DNA from: Streptomyces sp. CB09001
GTDB taxonomy: Bacteria > Actinomycetota > Actinomycetes > Streptomycetales > Streptomycetaceae
Length of the DNA: 64,000 bases
Reading direction: 5' to 3'
Assembly (NCBI RefSeq): GCF_003369795.1
Contig: NZ_CP026730.1
Coordinates: 6,625,001 to 6,689,000 of the forward strand
A program made the translations under genes and the position numbers. The notes under the pieces are model-generated. The model was not told the origin of the DNA. It saw nothing but the letters and a program-made list of their open reading frames with translations, and searched no databases. This document shows positions 25,601 through 34,744 of this stretch, one piece after another; position 1 is the stretch's first letter, and each line of letters begins with the position of its first letter.

Positions 25601-26007
25601 GTGCCGCCGCCGAACTGCTCCACGGGTACGACGCCCATGTGGCGCAGGCCGCCGAACTCGCGGCCGGTCACGTCGACCTCACCGCCGTACCGCCACGCCT
25701 GGACCGGCTGGCCGCCCTGGTCGGCACCGACCGGCCTGCGCTCGCCGCGCGGATCGCCGACAAGATCGGCGAACGCCTCCGGGGCCGGGAACAGCCGGGC
25801 GACGCCACGGTGCTGCTGGGCGAGGCCGGCGCGCTGGCCGAGCACGGCGGACACGCCCAGGGGCTCATGGCCGTCGCCGTCACCGGGGCGCTCGGCGAGC
25901 GCGAGGACTGGCCCGCGCCGTGGCGGGAACTGCTGCGCGCCCTGCGCCGCCACCCGGTCCCCGACGTGCGCGACGCGGCGCTGGAGGAGACCACGGCCCA
26001 CGAGTGA
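22642..26007 (+). CDS. Large HEAT-repeat-like alpha-solenoid protein of unknown function
   Basis: This 1121-residue cytoplasmic-looking protein has no signal peptide or membrane segment. It is almost entirely amphipathic helices rich in Ala, Arg, Leu and Glu, with short repeating units such as DPYVRGHALRVADTLGVPDAA, APETVRRSLLRAVAAGG and DPVRGAALRAVRGIPAA, which resemble HEAT/PBS-lyase-type repeats. I see no catalytic motif. It lies on the same strand just after the Wbl gene and could be co-transcribed with it. A scaffold or protein-interaction role is inference; I do not recognise the family. Confidence 0.75.
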   Translation: MSRTAAQHEAESLLHALDPLAHPRRMRELVARARESADPRSLLTELERHGTYGRRLAVVAASAVRDTEWIADRIADPDPYVRGHALRVADTLGVPDAAFEAGLADAPETVRRSLLRAVAAGGRTALADRLVDGVRRDWGDTEATRLLPGCTTQEVGRLLPGLLYAVRSWNPLARRHRATLSAVLEAELDARPEGLRDDWWRRYAPAVATLAPAEPARVLRMLEERGPSGLPYELRSHLPAFAGADPRRVLRLLLTPAWASAVGVHRLGRTVLYRLTRTDSPELVAYARALLPLGGLPRLLKALPPARRHALWTAVSQGRGNGGTVVVDEELLEVLPRRHAADEAREAAARAREAGASENMVLLAESFLPVAEAHDRLLAATRRPDADDRARAWPLLIHNAARSRDPAAVTAVLEDMARLRNEQDPVRGAALRAVRGIPAALFTEEAAEHLARLATDAVEARDSSPQTRRALGELALAVLCEHAAGGTRTLVNWALRTLVRISGTTGGADLGRLDRTLRRGQEHQVYEALRPWIEAGAEKADYGLAFALARAVGPRACGMPELQDQLWQAVRYGNDTTARTAIGLWLEPSATRDERAARVLAREPSAAALEPVRAVIVTRRTDLLDPLLAETPPYGRFLTKGTPWSVPVTAHEVSRWVPRQQAALLSRCAALAADAGLPLHARASAVTRAATVPDGGADLVRRWTGSPDVVLAEAALAALARTDRAAEALPELLAHAGGDRARVAVYAATQASRQTPPSRLAGALRDVLGAPDAKVTSRKEAVRLAAVRLPVPDAAALVTEVCARPGTHPDVRAAGVAFAAGLLAREEVWDLLRDAAGGAPVLRAALLRTAPRDLPEAHRGRYARLVRDVAATDDDPATALLALHALGRWIPWAEDGARVLAGAVTDLTNRATWHAAANALIGAASGAAQGRSGLLEALRALAGAEAGGDDDAGERRDRPARQRVEYLVTGLRASAFRPEAAVRPVARAAAELLHGYDAHVAQAAELAAGHVDLTAVPPRLDRLAALVGTDRPALAARIADKIGERLRGREQPGDATVLLGEAGALAEHGGHAQGLMAVAVTGALGEREDWPAPWRELLRALRRHPVPDVRDAALEETTAHE

Positions 26008-26051
26008 CGCCCGGTCGGCGCGCGCGGCCGGGGAGGCCGGGCCGTGGGCGG

Positions 26052-27038
26052 TCAGCCCGCCGCGCGGGCCGCCATCCGGGCCTTGCGCGCCGCCAGCTTC
26101 TCGTCGAACTTGGCGGCCTCGGCGTCAAGACCGCCCATGTACAGCCCCAGTTCCTCCTGGGCCGCCTGCCCCTCGGGACCGAGGCCGTCGATCTCCATGA
26201 TCTTCAGGAAGCGCAGCACGGGCTGGATCACGTCGTCGTGGTGGATGCGCAGGTTGTAGACCTCGCCGATGGCCATCTGCGCGGCGGCCCGCTCGAAGCC
26301 GGGCATGCCGTGACCGGGCATCCGGAAGTTGACGACCACGTCGCGGACCGCCTGCATCGTCAGGTCCGGAGCCAGTTCGAAGGCCGCCTTCAGCAGGTTC
26401 CGGTAGAAGACCATGTGCAGGTTCTCGTCGGTCGCGATGCGGGCCAGCATGCGGTCGCAGACCGGGTCGCCGGACTGGTGGCCCGTGTTGCGGTGCGAGA
26501 TGCGGGTGGCCAGCTCCTGGAAGGCCACGTACGCCACCGAGTGCAGCATCGAGTGCCGGTTGTCCGACTCGAAGCCCTCACTCATGTGGGCCATGCGGAA
26601 CTGCTCCAGCTGGTCCGGGTCGACGGCGCGCGAGGCGAGCAGGTAGTCGCGCATCACGATGCCGTGCCGGCCCTCCTCGGCGGTCCAGCGGTGCACCCAG
26701 GTGCCCCAGGCGCCGTCGCGGCCGAAGAGGCTGGCGATCTCGTGGTGGTAGCTGGGGAGGTTGTCCTCCGTCAGCAGGTTCACCACCAGGGCGATCCGGC
26801 CGATCTCGGTGACCTTGGACTGCCCCTTCTCCCAGGCCTCGCCGTCCTCGAAGATCCCCGGGAAGTTCCGCGCCTCGGTCCACGGCACGTACTCGTGCGG
26901 CATCCAGTCCTTGGCGACCTTCAGATGCCGGTTGAGTTCCTGCTCGACCACTTCCTCCAGCGCGTACAGCAGCCGGGCGTCGGTCCATTCTGCGGAAGTG
27001 CCGAGGTGCGGGGAGACGATCGTCACGAATAACTCCAT
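26052..27038 (-). CDS. Acyl-ACP desaturase (DesA-type di-iron enzyme)
   Basis: This soluble fatty-acyl desaturase of 328 residues inserts a double bond into acyl-ACP using a di-iron centre and an electron donor. The two iron-binding motifs are clear: TAEEGRHGIVMRDYLLAS and ATDENLHMVFYRNLL, with earlier glutamates in ALEEVVEQELNRHLK. The length matches the actinobacterial family. No ferredoxin gene is adjacent. Forty-six bases upstream of the ATG begins a set of three 15-bp palindromes, so expression is very probably controlled by a dedicated regulator, likely one sensing fatty acids or acyl-CoA. Confidence 0.92.
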   Translation of the reverse strand: MELFVTIVSPHLGTSAEWTDARLLYALEEVVEQELNRHLKVAKDWMPHEYVPWTEARNFPGIFEDGEAWEKGQSKVTEIGRIALVVNLLTEDNLPSYHHEIASLFGRDGAWGTWVHRWTAEEGRHGIVMRDYLLASRAVDPDQLEQFRMAHMSEGFESDNRHSMLHSVAYVAFQELATRISHRNTGHQSGDPVCDRMLARIATDENLHMVFYRNLLKAAFELAPDLTMQAVRDVVVNFRMPGHGMPGFERAAAQMAIGEVYNLRIHHDDVIQPVLRFLKIMEIDGLGPEGQAAQEELGLYMGGLDAEAAKFDEKLAARKARMAARAAG

Positions 27039-27083
27039 GGGGACGTACGACAGTGCGGTGCGGCCGGCGAGCGGTGCCGGGAA

Positions 27084-27129
27084 CCTACGGGATCGTAGGC
27101 TACGAAACCGTAGGTTACGAGAGCGTAGG
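27084..27129. promoter_or_regulatory. Triple 15-bp palindromic operator upstream of the desaturase
   Basis: Three consecutive units, each an inverted repeat with a 4-base centre: CTACG-GGAT-CGTAG (27085-27099 with flanking G), CTACG-AAAC-CGTAG (27100-27114) and TTACG-AGAG-CGTAG (27115-27129). Spacing is exactly 15 bp. They lie 46-91 bp upstream of the desaturase ATG, over the expected promoter. The only other nearby gene ends here (27234), so the desaturase is the likely target. Arm symmetry suggests a dimeric TetR-like repressor. Confidence 0.8.
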
Positions 27130-27233
27130 TTAAACGCACTGTAAAGGTCGCTGATCAGCCACCGTCCGGCGGTACCCGCGAGGGCCCCGAGACCCGCAGG
27201 TCCGGGGCCGGGCGAACGCCCTGCGCGCCGTGC

Positions 27234-28010
27234 TCAGTCGTACAGCTCCCGCAGCCTGACCGAGAGGCAGGTCACACAGCCCTCCAGTTTCTCGAACTCC
27301 CCGATGTCGACGAGCACCGGCTCGTGACCGAGATCGGCGAGCAGCTCCGCCGTCTTCGGCGCGCTCGCCGCCATCAGCAGCCTGCTGCCGCCGAGCAGCA
27401 CCACATGCGCCCCCGACTCCTCCGGCACCGGCAGGAAACGGGGGAACAGCGAGGGCACGTCCGTCAGCGGGATGTGTCCGATCACCGTCCCGTCCGGCAG
27501 CGCGGTGACCGCCGACTTCAGGTGCAGCACCTTGCTCACGGGCACGGCGACGACCCGGGCGCCCAGCGGCTCGAACGCCGCCCGCAGCTGCTGGACACCG
27601 GCCGCGTTGGTCCGGCCGCCGCGTCCCACGTAGATCGTGTCGCCGATCTTCAGGACGTCGCCGCCGTCCAGGGTGCCCGGCTCCCACACCCAGTTCACCG
27701 AGCAGCCGAGCCGGGCCACGGCCTCCTCGACGCCGGCCGTCTCCGCGCGCCGCGACTCGGCGCCGGGCCGCGTGATCAGCGCGACGTTGCGGAACATGAC
27801 GACGGCGTCCTCGACGAAGACCGAGTCCGGACAGTCGTCGGCCGGGTCCACCTCCAGCGTCTCCCAGCCGTGCGATCCGAGGGCCTCGACGTAGGCGTCC
27901 CACTGTTCGAGGGCCAGGCCGTGATCGACCTTCTCCCGCTCGACGTGGGTCACCAGTCCTTCGGCGAGCCTGGGGCTGGGGCGGCGGACGAGGGCCTTCT
28001 TGCTGGGCAC
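27234..28010 (-). CDS. Dimethylarginine dimethylaminohydrolase (DDAH)
   Basis: This guanidino-group hydrolase of 258 residues (pentein fold) typically converts methylated arginines to citrulline and methylamine. The active-site set fits DDAH: VFVEDAVVMF, PGTLDGGDVLKIG, LHLKSAV with His163, and the C-terminal nucleophile in EGCVTCLSVR (Cys248). Related arginine deiminases and amidinotransferases share the fold, but the length and the VTCLS motif favour DDAH. It is on the same strand as the UvrA-like gene, 116 bp downstream of it, and may be transcribed separately. Confidence 0.88.
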   Translation of the reverse strand: MPSKKALVRRPSPRLAEGLVTHVEREKVDHGLALEQWDAYVEALGSHGWETLEVDPADDCPDSVFVEDAVVMFRNVALITRPGAESRRAETAGVEEAVARLGCSVNWVWEPGTLDGGDVLKIGDTIYVGRGGRTNAAGVQQLRAAFEPLGARVVAVPVSKVLHLKSAVTALPDGTVIGHIPLTDVPSLFPRFLPVPEESGAHVVLLGGSRLLMAASAPKTAELLADLGHEPVLVDIGEFEKLEGCVTCLSVRLRELYD

Positions 28011-28126
28011 GCGGGACCTTCCCTGTCGGCGCGGATCGGCGGGTGTCGACGTCGGCTGCCCGGCGCCGTGACGCGGCGCCGGTGCGCGCCATCATGCAGC
28101 GCGGACCTGCGCCGACGGAACCCCCG

Positions 28127-30385
<2,259 letters not shown>

Positions 30386-30392
30386 CCAGCGG

Positions 30393-30415
30393 ACGCTAGA
30401 CGGAATACCCGACAG
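30393..30415 (-). promoter_or_regulatory. Possible DNA-damage-type promoter of the UvrA-like gene
   Basis: Reading the minus strand: CTGTCGGGTAT, six bases, TAGCGT, then seven bases to the ATG at 30385. Architecture (11-mer, 6-bp spacer, TAnnnT, leaderless start) matches the RecA-NDp class, but the 11-mer agrees with the consensus at only about half its positions, mainly TGTC. The TAG of the -10 is also the stop codon of the ABC-F gene. Confidence 0.3.
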
Positions 30416-32030
30416 CTTCCGGCGTGATTTCCTTCAGTTCTCCCTCCTCCAGCAGCAGCCAGTGCGTGATGCCGAGCGACTCCAGGAACGGCAGGTCGTG
30501 GCTGGCCACGAGCAGCGCCCCCTCGTACGCCTCCAGCGCGCTGGTGAGCTGCCGCACGCTCGCCATGTCCAGGTTGTTGGTCGGCTCGTCCAGCATCAGC
30601 AGCTGCGGCGCGGGCTCGGCCAGCATCAGCGCCGCCAGCGCCGCCCGGAAGCGTTCGCCGCCGGACAGCGTCGCCGCCTGCTGGTCGGCACGGGCACCCC
30701 GGAACAGGAAGCGTGCCAGCCGCGCCCGGATCCGGTTGTTGGTGGCGCCCGGCGCGAACCGGGCCACGTTCTCCGCGACGCTCAGCGCGTCGTCGAGGAC
30801 GTCCAGGCGCTGCGGCAGGAACCGCAGCGGCACGTGCGCCGTCGCCTCGCCCGCCACCGGCGCCAGCTCCCCGGCGACGGTGCGCAGCAGCGTGGTCTTG
30901 CCCGCGCCGTTGCGCCCGACCAGCGCGATCCGCTCGGGACCGTGCAGATCGAGACCGCCCGCCACCCGGGCGCCGTACGCCATCTCCAGCGCCCGCAGGG
31001 TCAGCACGGTCCGGCCCGGCGGTACGGCCGTGTACGGCAGGTCGACGCGGATCTCGTCGTCGTCCCGCACGGCCTCCACCGCGTCGTCGAGCCGCTCCTT
31101 CGCCCCGGCGAGCTTCTCCTCGTGCATGATCCGGTACTTGCCCGCGGACTGCTGGGCCGTCCGGGCCCGCAGCTTCATCACCGCACGGGGCTCGCGCTTG
31201 GTGTCGTACATCTTCTGCCCGTAGCGCCTGCGCCGGGCCAGGACGACCTGGGCGTCGGCCAGTTCACGCTTCTGCCTGCGCAGGTCCGACTCGGCGACCC
31301 GGACCATCCGCTCGGCCGCCTCCTGCTCCACGGCGAGCGCCTCCTCGTAGGCTGTGAGGTTGCCGCCGTACCAGGTGACCGATCCGGAACGCAGGTCGGC
31401 GATCTGGTCGACCCGTTCCAGCAGCTCACGGTCGTGGCTGACCACGACCATCACCCCCGGCCAGGACTCGACGGCCGCGTACAGCCGCCTGCGGGCGTAC
31501 ACGTCGAGGTTGTTGGTCGGCTCGTCCAGGAGCAGCACGTCGGGCCGGCGCAGCAGCAGCGCGGCCAGCCGCAGCAGCACCGACTCGCCGCCCGACACCT
31601 CGCCGACGGTGCGGTCCAGGCCGATGTGGCCCAGGCCCAGCTCGCCGAGCGTGGCCAGCGCGCGCTCCTCGACGTCCCAGTCGTCGCCGACGGTCTCGAA
31701 GTGCTCCTCGCTCACGTCACCCGCCTCGATGGCGTGCAGCGCGGCCCGCCGGCCGTCGATGCCGAGCGCCTCGTCGACCCGCAGCGCGGTGTCGAGCGTG
31801 ACGTTCTGCGGCAGGTAGCCCACCTCGCCGGCCACCCGGACGGTGCCGTCGGCCGGGGTGAGCCGCCCGGCGATCAGCTTCAACAGGGTGGACTTCCCGG
31901 CGCCGTTGAGGCCGACGAGGCCGGTCCTGCCGGGGCCGAAGGCGACGTCCAGCCCGTCGAAGACGGCGGTGCCGTCGGGCCAGGCGAAGGACAGGGACGT
32001 ACAGGAGAGAGAAGTGGGGGAAGTAGACAT
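30396..32030 (-). CDS. ABC-F ribosome-associated ATPase (antibiotic-resistance type)
   Basis: This 544-residue protein has two ABC domains and no membrane segment: GLNGAGKST and GRNGAGKTT Walker A, VSGGE and LSGGER signatures, LDEPTNNLD Walker B in both halves, and a long basic coiled linker (about residues 210-300, with RRQKRELADAQVVLARRRRYG) carrying the antibiotic-resistance-domain position. ABC-F proteins bind the ribosomal E site and displace drugs or tune translation. The family and the long structured leader suggest ribosome-protection resistance with inducible expression. I recall an S. coelicolor homologue linked to pleuromutilin (tiamulin) resistance, not verified. Confidence 0.9.
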   Translation of the reverse strand: MSTSPTSLSCTSLSFAWPDGTAVFDGLDVAFGPGRTGLVGLNGAGKSTLLKLIAGRLTPADGTVRVAGEVGYLPQNVTLDTALRVDEALGIDGRRAALHAIEAGDVSEEHFETVGDDWDVEERALATLGELGLGHIGLDRTVGEVSGGESVLLRLAALLLRRPDVLLLDEPTNNLDVYARRRLYAAVESWPGVMVVVSHDRELLERVDQIADLRSGSVTWYGGNLTAYEEALAVEQEAAERMVRVAESDLRRQKRELADAQVVLARRRRYGQKMYDTKREPRAVMKLRARTAQQSAGKYRIMHEEKLAGAKERLDDAVEAVRDDDEIRVDLPYTAVPPGRTVLTLRALEMAYGARVAGGLDLHGPERIALVGRNGAGKTTLLRTVAGELAPVAGEATAHVPLRFLPQRLDVLDDALSVAENVARFAPGATNNRIRARLARFLFRGARADQQAATLSGGERFRAALAALMLAEPAPQLLMLDEPTNNLDMASVRQLTSALEAYEGALLVASHDLPFLESLGITHWLLLEEGELKEITPEAVGYSV

Positions 32031-32299
32031 ACGGGTCTCCGCGGTTGCTCGAAGCGGTCAGGGGCAAACGCGTATCGAGACACCGGAAGCGGGCGGCCGC
32101 CGTCGGACGGGGGAGGGCAGGAAGGAAGCCCTGCTCCGTCAGGAGGCTGGGACGGCTCGAACGCCGAGGTCGCACGCGGCGTACACACGTGAGATACGTG
32201 TGACGCGGTGTCTCAGGACCTCAGACGAGCAACGTCCTTCTCCAATCGGCGGCAACAGAAGCGGTACCGAACCTAAAGAAGACCCGGTTGGCCTGTCAA
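32031..32299 (-). promoter_or_regulatory. Promoter and about 230-nt structured leader of the ABC-F gene (attenuator-like)
   Basis: The minus strand has a consensus -35 TTGACA (32294-32299), an 18-bp spacer and TAGGTT as -10 (32270-32275). The predicted leader contains a Shine-Dalgarno-like GGAGAAGG followed by a three-codon frame TTG CTC GTC TGA (32232-32221). Fourteen bases later there is a strong stem CACACGT-ATCTC-ACGTGTG (32184-32202, extendable to 32179-32206) and further down an AGGGC/GCCCT stem. A mini-ORF followed by a hairpin is the arrangement used in ribosome-mediated attenuation of resistance genes. Function is inferred. Confidence 0.55.
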
Positions 32300-32329
32300 C
32301 GCATTTACGCGGACCCCGAGGAGGCCCCC

Positions 32330-33001
32330 GTGCCCAACGGCTCGCTCTCACTGCCGGCCCGGCTCTGCCTGCTGGCCTGGGACCCCGCGCGGTCCTCGGC
32401 GGCCGAGACCGCCCGCGTCCACCACCTGGTGCGCGCCGGTGCGCTCACCGAACTGGCCCAGCGCGGTCTGCTCACCGACGACGAGGGCATCGCCACCCCC
32501 GCCGACCTGGACTCCCGCACCGGGGACGCCGTCCTCGACGGCCTCCTCGAACTCGTCCGCGAGTCGCTGCCGCACCGGTGGCGCACCTGGGTGCGGCTGC
32601 ATGCCCGGGTCACCTTCGACGCCGTGCGGGAGCAGTTGGTGGCCGAGGGGTACCTGCGGGCCGAGAAGAAGCGGGTGCTCGGGGTGTTCCCGTCCGTGGA
32701 GTACGTGCTCGCGCGGGCAGTCGCCGCGCGGGCGCTGCGGGAGGAGGCGCGACACCTGCTGGAAGGGCCGCTGCCGGCCGGGGAGGTCTCCGAACGGGAC
32801 GCGGCCCTGGCCGCGCTGGCGGCCGCCGCCGGACTGGGCGGGCCCGGGCGCACGGCGGGCGGGGTCCGCGGACGGGACCGGATCACGGAACTGACCCGGC
32901 GGTGCGCGAGCGCGGCACCCGGCATGCGGAAGATCGTGGGCGAGGTGTGGGACGAGGTGAGCGACGAGACGGCCCGGGCACCGGTGTCCGCGCGCGGCTG
33001 A
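32330..33001 (+). CDS. GPP34 (Golgi phosphoprotein 3-like) family protein
   Basis: This 223-residue protein of the GPP34/GOLPH3-like family is frequent in Streptomyces. The N-terminus SLSLPARLCLLAWDPAR and segments LVRAGALTELAQRGLLT, VRESLPHRWRTWV and EGYLRAEKKRVLGVFP are typical. Eukaryotic relatives bind phosphatidylinositol 4-phosphate; the bacterial role is unknown. I choose the GTG at 32330, which has GAGGAGG 5 bp upstream, over the longer frame from 32288 that would run into the divergent promoter. It is divergent from the ABC-F gene and its start is only about 30 bp from that gene's -35. Confidence 0.85.
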   Translation: MPNGSLSLPARLCLLAWDPARSSAAETARVHHLVRAGALTELAQRGLLTDDEGIATPADLDSRTGDAVLDGLLELVRESLPHRWRTWVRLHARVTFDAVREQLVAEGYLRAEKKRVLGVFPSVEYVLARAVAARALREEARHLLEGPLPAGEVSERDAALAALAAAAGLGGPGRTAGGVRGRDRITELTRRCASAAPGMRKIVGEVWDEVSDETARAPVSARG

Positions 33002-33034
33002 GCGCCGTCCGGCGCCGCGGGAGCCGGGAGCGGG

Positions 33035-33451
33035 TCACCAGCTCCCGCGCATCAGCTCCGCCAGGTCGTGGTCCAGGTCCAGCTGGAGGTGCTCAAGACC
33101 CACCGGCACCAGCTCGCCGGCCGCGTGCAGGAACCGGCGCAGCTCGCCCGAGCGGACATGGATCACGGCGGTGCCCTCGGGCGCGTGGAACTCCAGGACG
33201 GTGCGGTCGTACCCGTACGGGCGCACCCGGACGTCGCCGTGGCCGTTCGGCTCCTGCATCCCGGCGATGAGCAGTTCGCGGGAGAAGGTCCAGCAGACCT
33301 CCACGCCCTCAAGGGTCGCCGGGGCCGGGAAGGTCATGCGGACGGCGAACGGGTCGGCGCGGTCGTAGTGCAGGGTGGCGGGGATGTTCGGCATGCGCGG
33401 CGCGGCGGCGACGAGACGCGCCTCGACGGGCTGATCGATGACGGTGGACAA
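33035..33451 (-). CDS. ssgD: SsgD: SsgA-like sporulation/cell-wall protein
   Basis: This SsgA-like protein (SALP) of 138 residues belongs to an actinomycete-specific family that localises peptidoglycan synthesis and autolysis during sporulation. The family core is visible: IPATLHYDRADPFAVRMTFP, CWTFSRELLIAGM, GDVRVRPYG and LEFHAPEGTAVIH. The TTG at 33451 is preferred because it starts the conserved STVIDQPVEARLV segment and is preceded by GGGAGCAAGG; the longer frame to 33541 adds low-complexity Pro/Ser sequence. The name is by resemblance to the S. coelicolor SsgD in the same context. Confidence 0.85.
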   Translation of the reverse strand: MSTVIDQPVEARLVAAAPRMPNIPATLHYDRADPFAVRMTFPAPATLEGVEVCWTFSRELLIAGMQEPNGHGDVRVRPYGYDRTVLEFHAPEGTAVIHVRSGELRRFLHAAGELVPVGLEHLQLDLDHDLAELMRGSW

Positions 33452-33970
33452 CGCCTTGCTCCCTCGTGACGGCTGGACGGGCTTCGCGGGTGGTGCGGGC
33501 CGGGCACTGGAAGAGACGTCGGAATCAGCCCATCCGTGCACACGACGAGCGAGTGACCTCTGTCACCGCGTTCATGCCCGGCGGCGCCCAGGAGTGACAC
33601 GCCTCTCCTCCCCTGCCCCGAAGGGCACTTGCGGCCCGCCCGCACCACACGTGTGCGCGGTCGCGGCCCCCTGAACGGCGCGCGGGCCGTGGGCCGGCTT
33701 CGCCCGCCATGAGGCGCTTGGGAAGCAGGCGACGCACGGTACGGTCCGTTCGAGCCGGCGGCAGGCGTACGGGGGCGGGTGGCGCTCGCGGGGCCGCACG
33801 CGCGCGCGTGCTGCACTCCGCCGACCGGGGGCGCACCTGGACGGCCGACGACGCCCCCATCCCGGCCGGCGACCCGGCCCGCGGCGTCTTCGCCCTCGCC
33901 TTCCGCGACCGCGCCCACGGCCTCGCCACGGGCGGCGACCACCGCCCCGAGCAGGCATCGCCGCGGGCCG

Positions 33971-34070
33971 CCGCCCGGACCGCCGACGCCGGCCGCCGCC
34001 CGGACCGCCGACGCCGGCCGCCGCCCGGACCGCCGACGCCGGCCGCCGCCCGGACCGCCGACGCCGGCCG
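33971..34070. repeat. Four tandem 25-bp repeats inside the beta-propeller remnant
   Basis: The unit begins CCGCCCGGACCGCCGACGCC and recurs at 33971, 33996, 34021 and 34046. As 25 is not a multiple of three, each copy shifts the frame, but three extra copies (75 bp) restore it, so a one-copy ancestor explains the present frame. Confidence 0.9.
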
Positions 34071-34100
34071 CACCTGGCGGCCCGCCGACCGGCCCCCGCC

Positions 34101-34132
34101 CTCCCCCAGTGCTCAACGCCTGGGGACCCCCA
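34101..34132. repeat. Dispersed palindromic repeat, copy 1 (within the propeller remnant)
   Basis: CTCCCCCAGTGCTCAACGCC followed by TGGGGACCCCCA forms a stem (CCCCAG/CTGGGG) and aligns with an intergenic copy at 54282-54318, differing by a few small indels. Its presence inside a coding frame suggests insertion. Confidence 0.65.
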
Positions 34133-34404
34133 TCCGCTCCGGCGTCGCCCGGCTCCCGCACAGCCGCACCGCGGCCCTCGCCGTCGGCCCCACCGGCACC
34201 GGCCTCACCACGGACGGCGGCCACACCTGGCGGACGGTCGACACCGGCTCCTACGACACCGTGGACTGCACCCCGGACCTGGGCTGTTGGGCCGCGGGCG
34301 AGCAGGGCCGGGTGGCCCGGCCGGAGCGCTGACGCCGGGCGGGCCGGGGTGTTTGTCCGTAACGTGGGTAACCGTTCGCCGAACGCGAGAGGAAGTGAGC
34401 GGAC

Positions 34405-34734
34405 ATGCCGAGCGGTTCGAGCCCCAAACGGGAGCGGCAGTACGAGCACATCAAGAAGAGCGCGAAGGACCGTGGCGAGGGCACCGGCCGCGCCAAGGAG
34501 ATCGCGGCGCGGACGGTGAACAAGGAGCGCGCGCAGTCCGGCGAGTCCAGGACCGCCAGCCGTACGTCGACGCAGGACAAGTCGCCGAGCAAGCGCGGCG
34601 GCCAGCGGTCCGGGAACCGGCAGGGCCCCCAGGGGCCCACCTACGACCAGCTGTACCAGGAGGCCAAGCGGCGTGACGTCCACGGCCGTTCGAACATGAA
34701 CAAGGGTGAGCTGCGCCAAGCGCTCGGCAAGTGA
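34405..34734 (+). CDS. Small basic SAP-like protein (annotated in relatives as plasmid stabilisation protein)
   Basis: This 109-residue hydrophilic protein begins MPSGSSPKRERQYEHIKKSA, a widespread Streptomyces type. The middle is Ser/Arg/Gln-rich and probably disordered. The C-terminus YDQLYQEAKRRDVHGRSNMNKGELRQAL is a SAP/Rho-N-like helix-extended-helix motif that could bind nucleic acid. The plasmid-stabilisation label is inherited and not supported by any toxin partner here. The ATG at 34405 has GAGAGGAAGTGAG upstream. Confidence 0.75.
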   Translation: MPSGSSPKRERQYEHIKKSAKDRGEGTGRAKEIAARTVNKERAQSGESRTASRTSTQDKSPSKRGGQRSGNRQGPQGPTYDQLYQEAKRRDVHGRSNMNKGELRQALGK

Positions 34735-34744
34735 GCCGCGGCTC

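Larger units (their letters stand above)
33709..34332 (+). pseudogene. Decayed BNR/YCF48-like beta-propeller gene with repeat insertions
   Basis: The frame codes sialidase-type (BNR) turns: HSADRGRTWTADD, FRDRAHGLATGGD, TADAGRTWRP and TTDGGHTWRTVDTG, as in secreted propeller proteins often annotated as oxidoreductase or glycosyl hydrolase. It looks broken. The first 40 residues are Arg/Gly-rich noise without a signal peptide or first blades. The centre holds four 25-bp repeats that push 25 foreign residues between ARTADAGR and its neighbour. A dispersed palindromic repeat (34101-34132) is inserted as SPSAQRLGTP. It may still be translated; I cannot tell. Confidence 0.6.

Noticed and set aside
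21358..26001. A 1547-codon open frame on the minus strand from the VOC gene through the HEAT-like gene
   Set aside because: Only the VOC part (21358-22149) has protein-family content and a ribosome site; the rest is antisense to a real gene and arises from high GC with few stop codons.
22608..27032. A 1474-codon plus-strand frame overlapping the HEAT-like and desaturase genes
   Set aside because: Very Arg/Pro/Gly-rich shadow of the HEAT-like frame and antisense to the desaturase; no domain.
31717..32188. Longer uORF candidates in the ABC-F leader (starts at 32175 and 32188)
   Set aside because: Both run far into the ABC-F coding region in another frame and have no good ribosome site; the three-codon mini-ORF is better placed.
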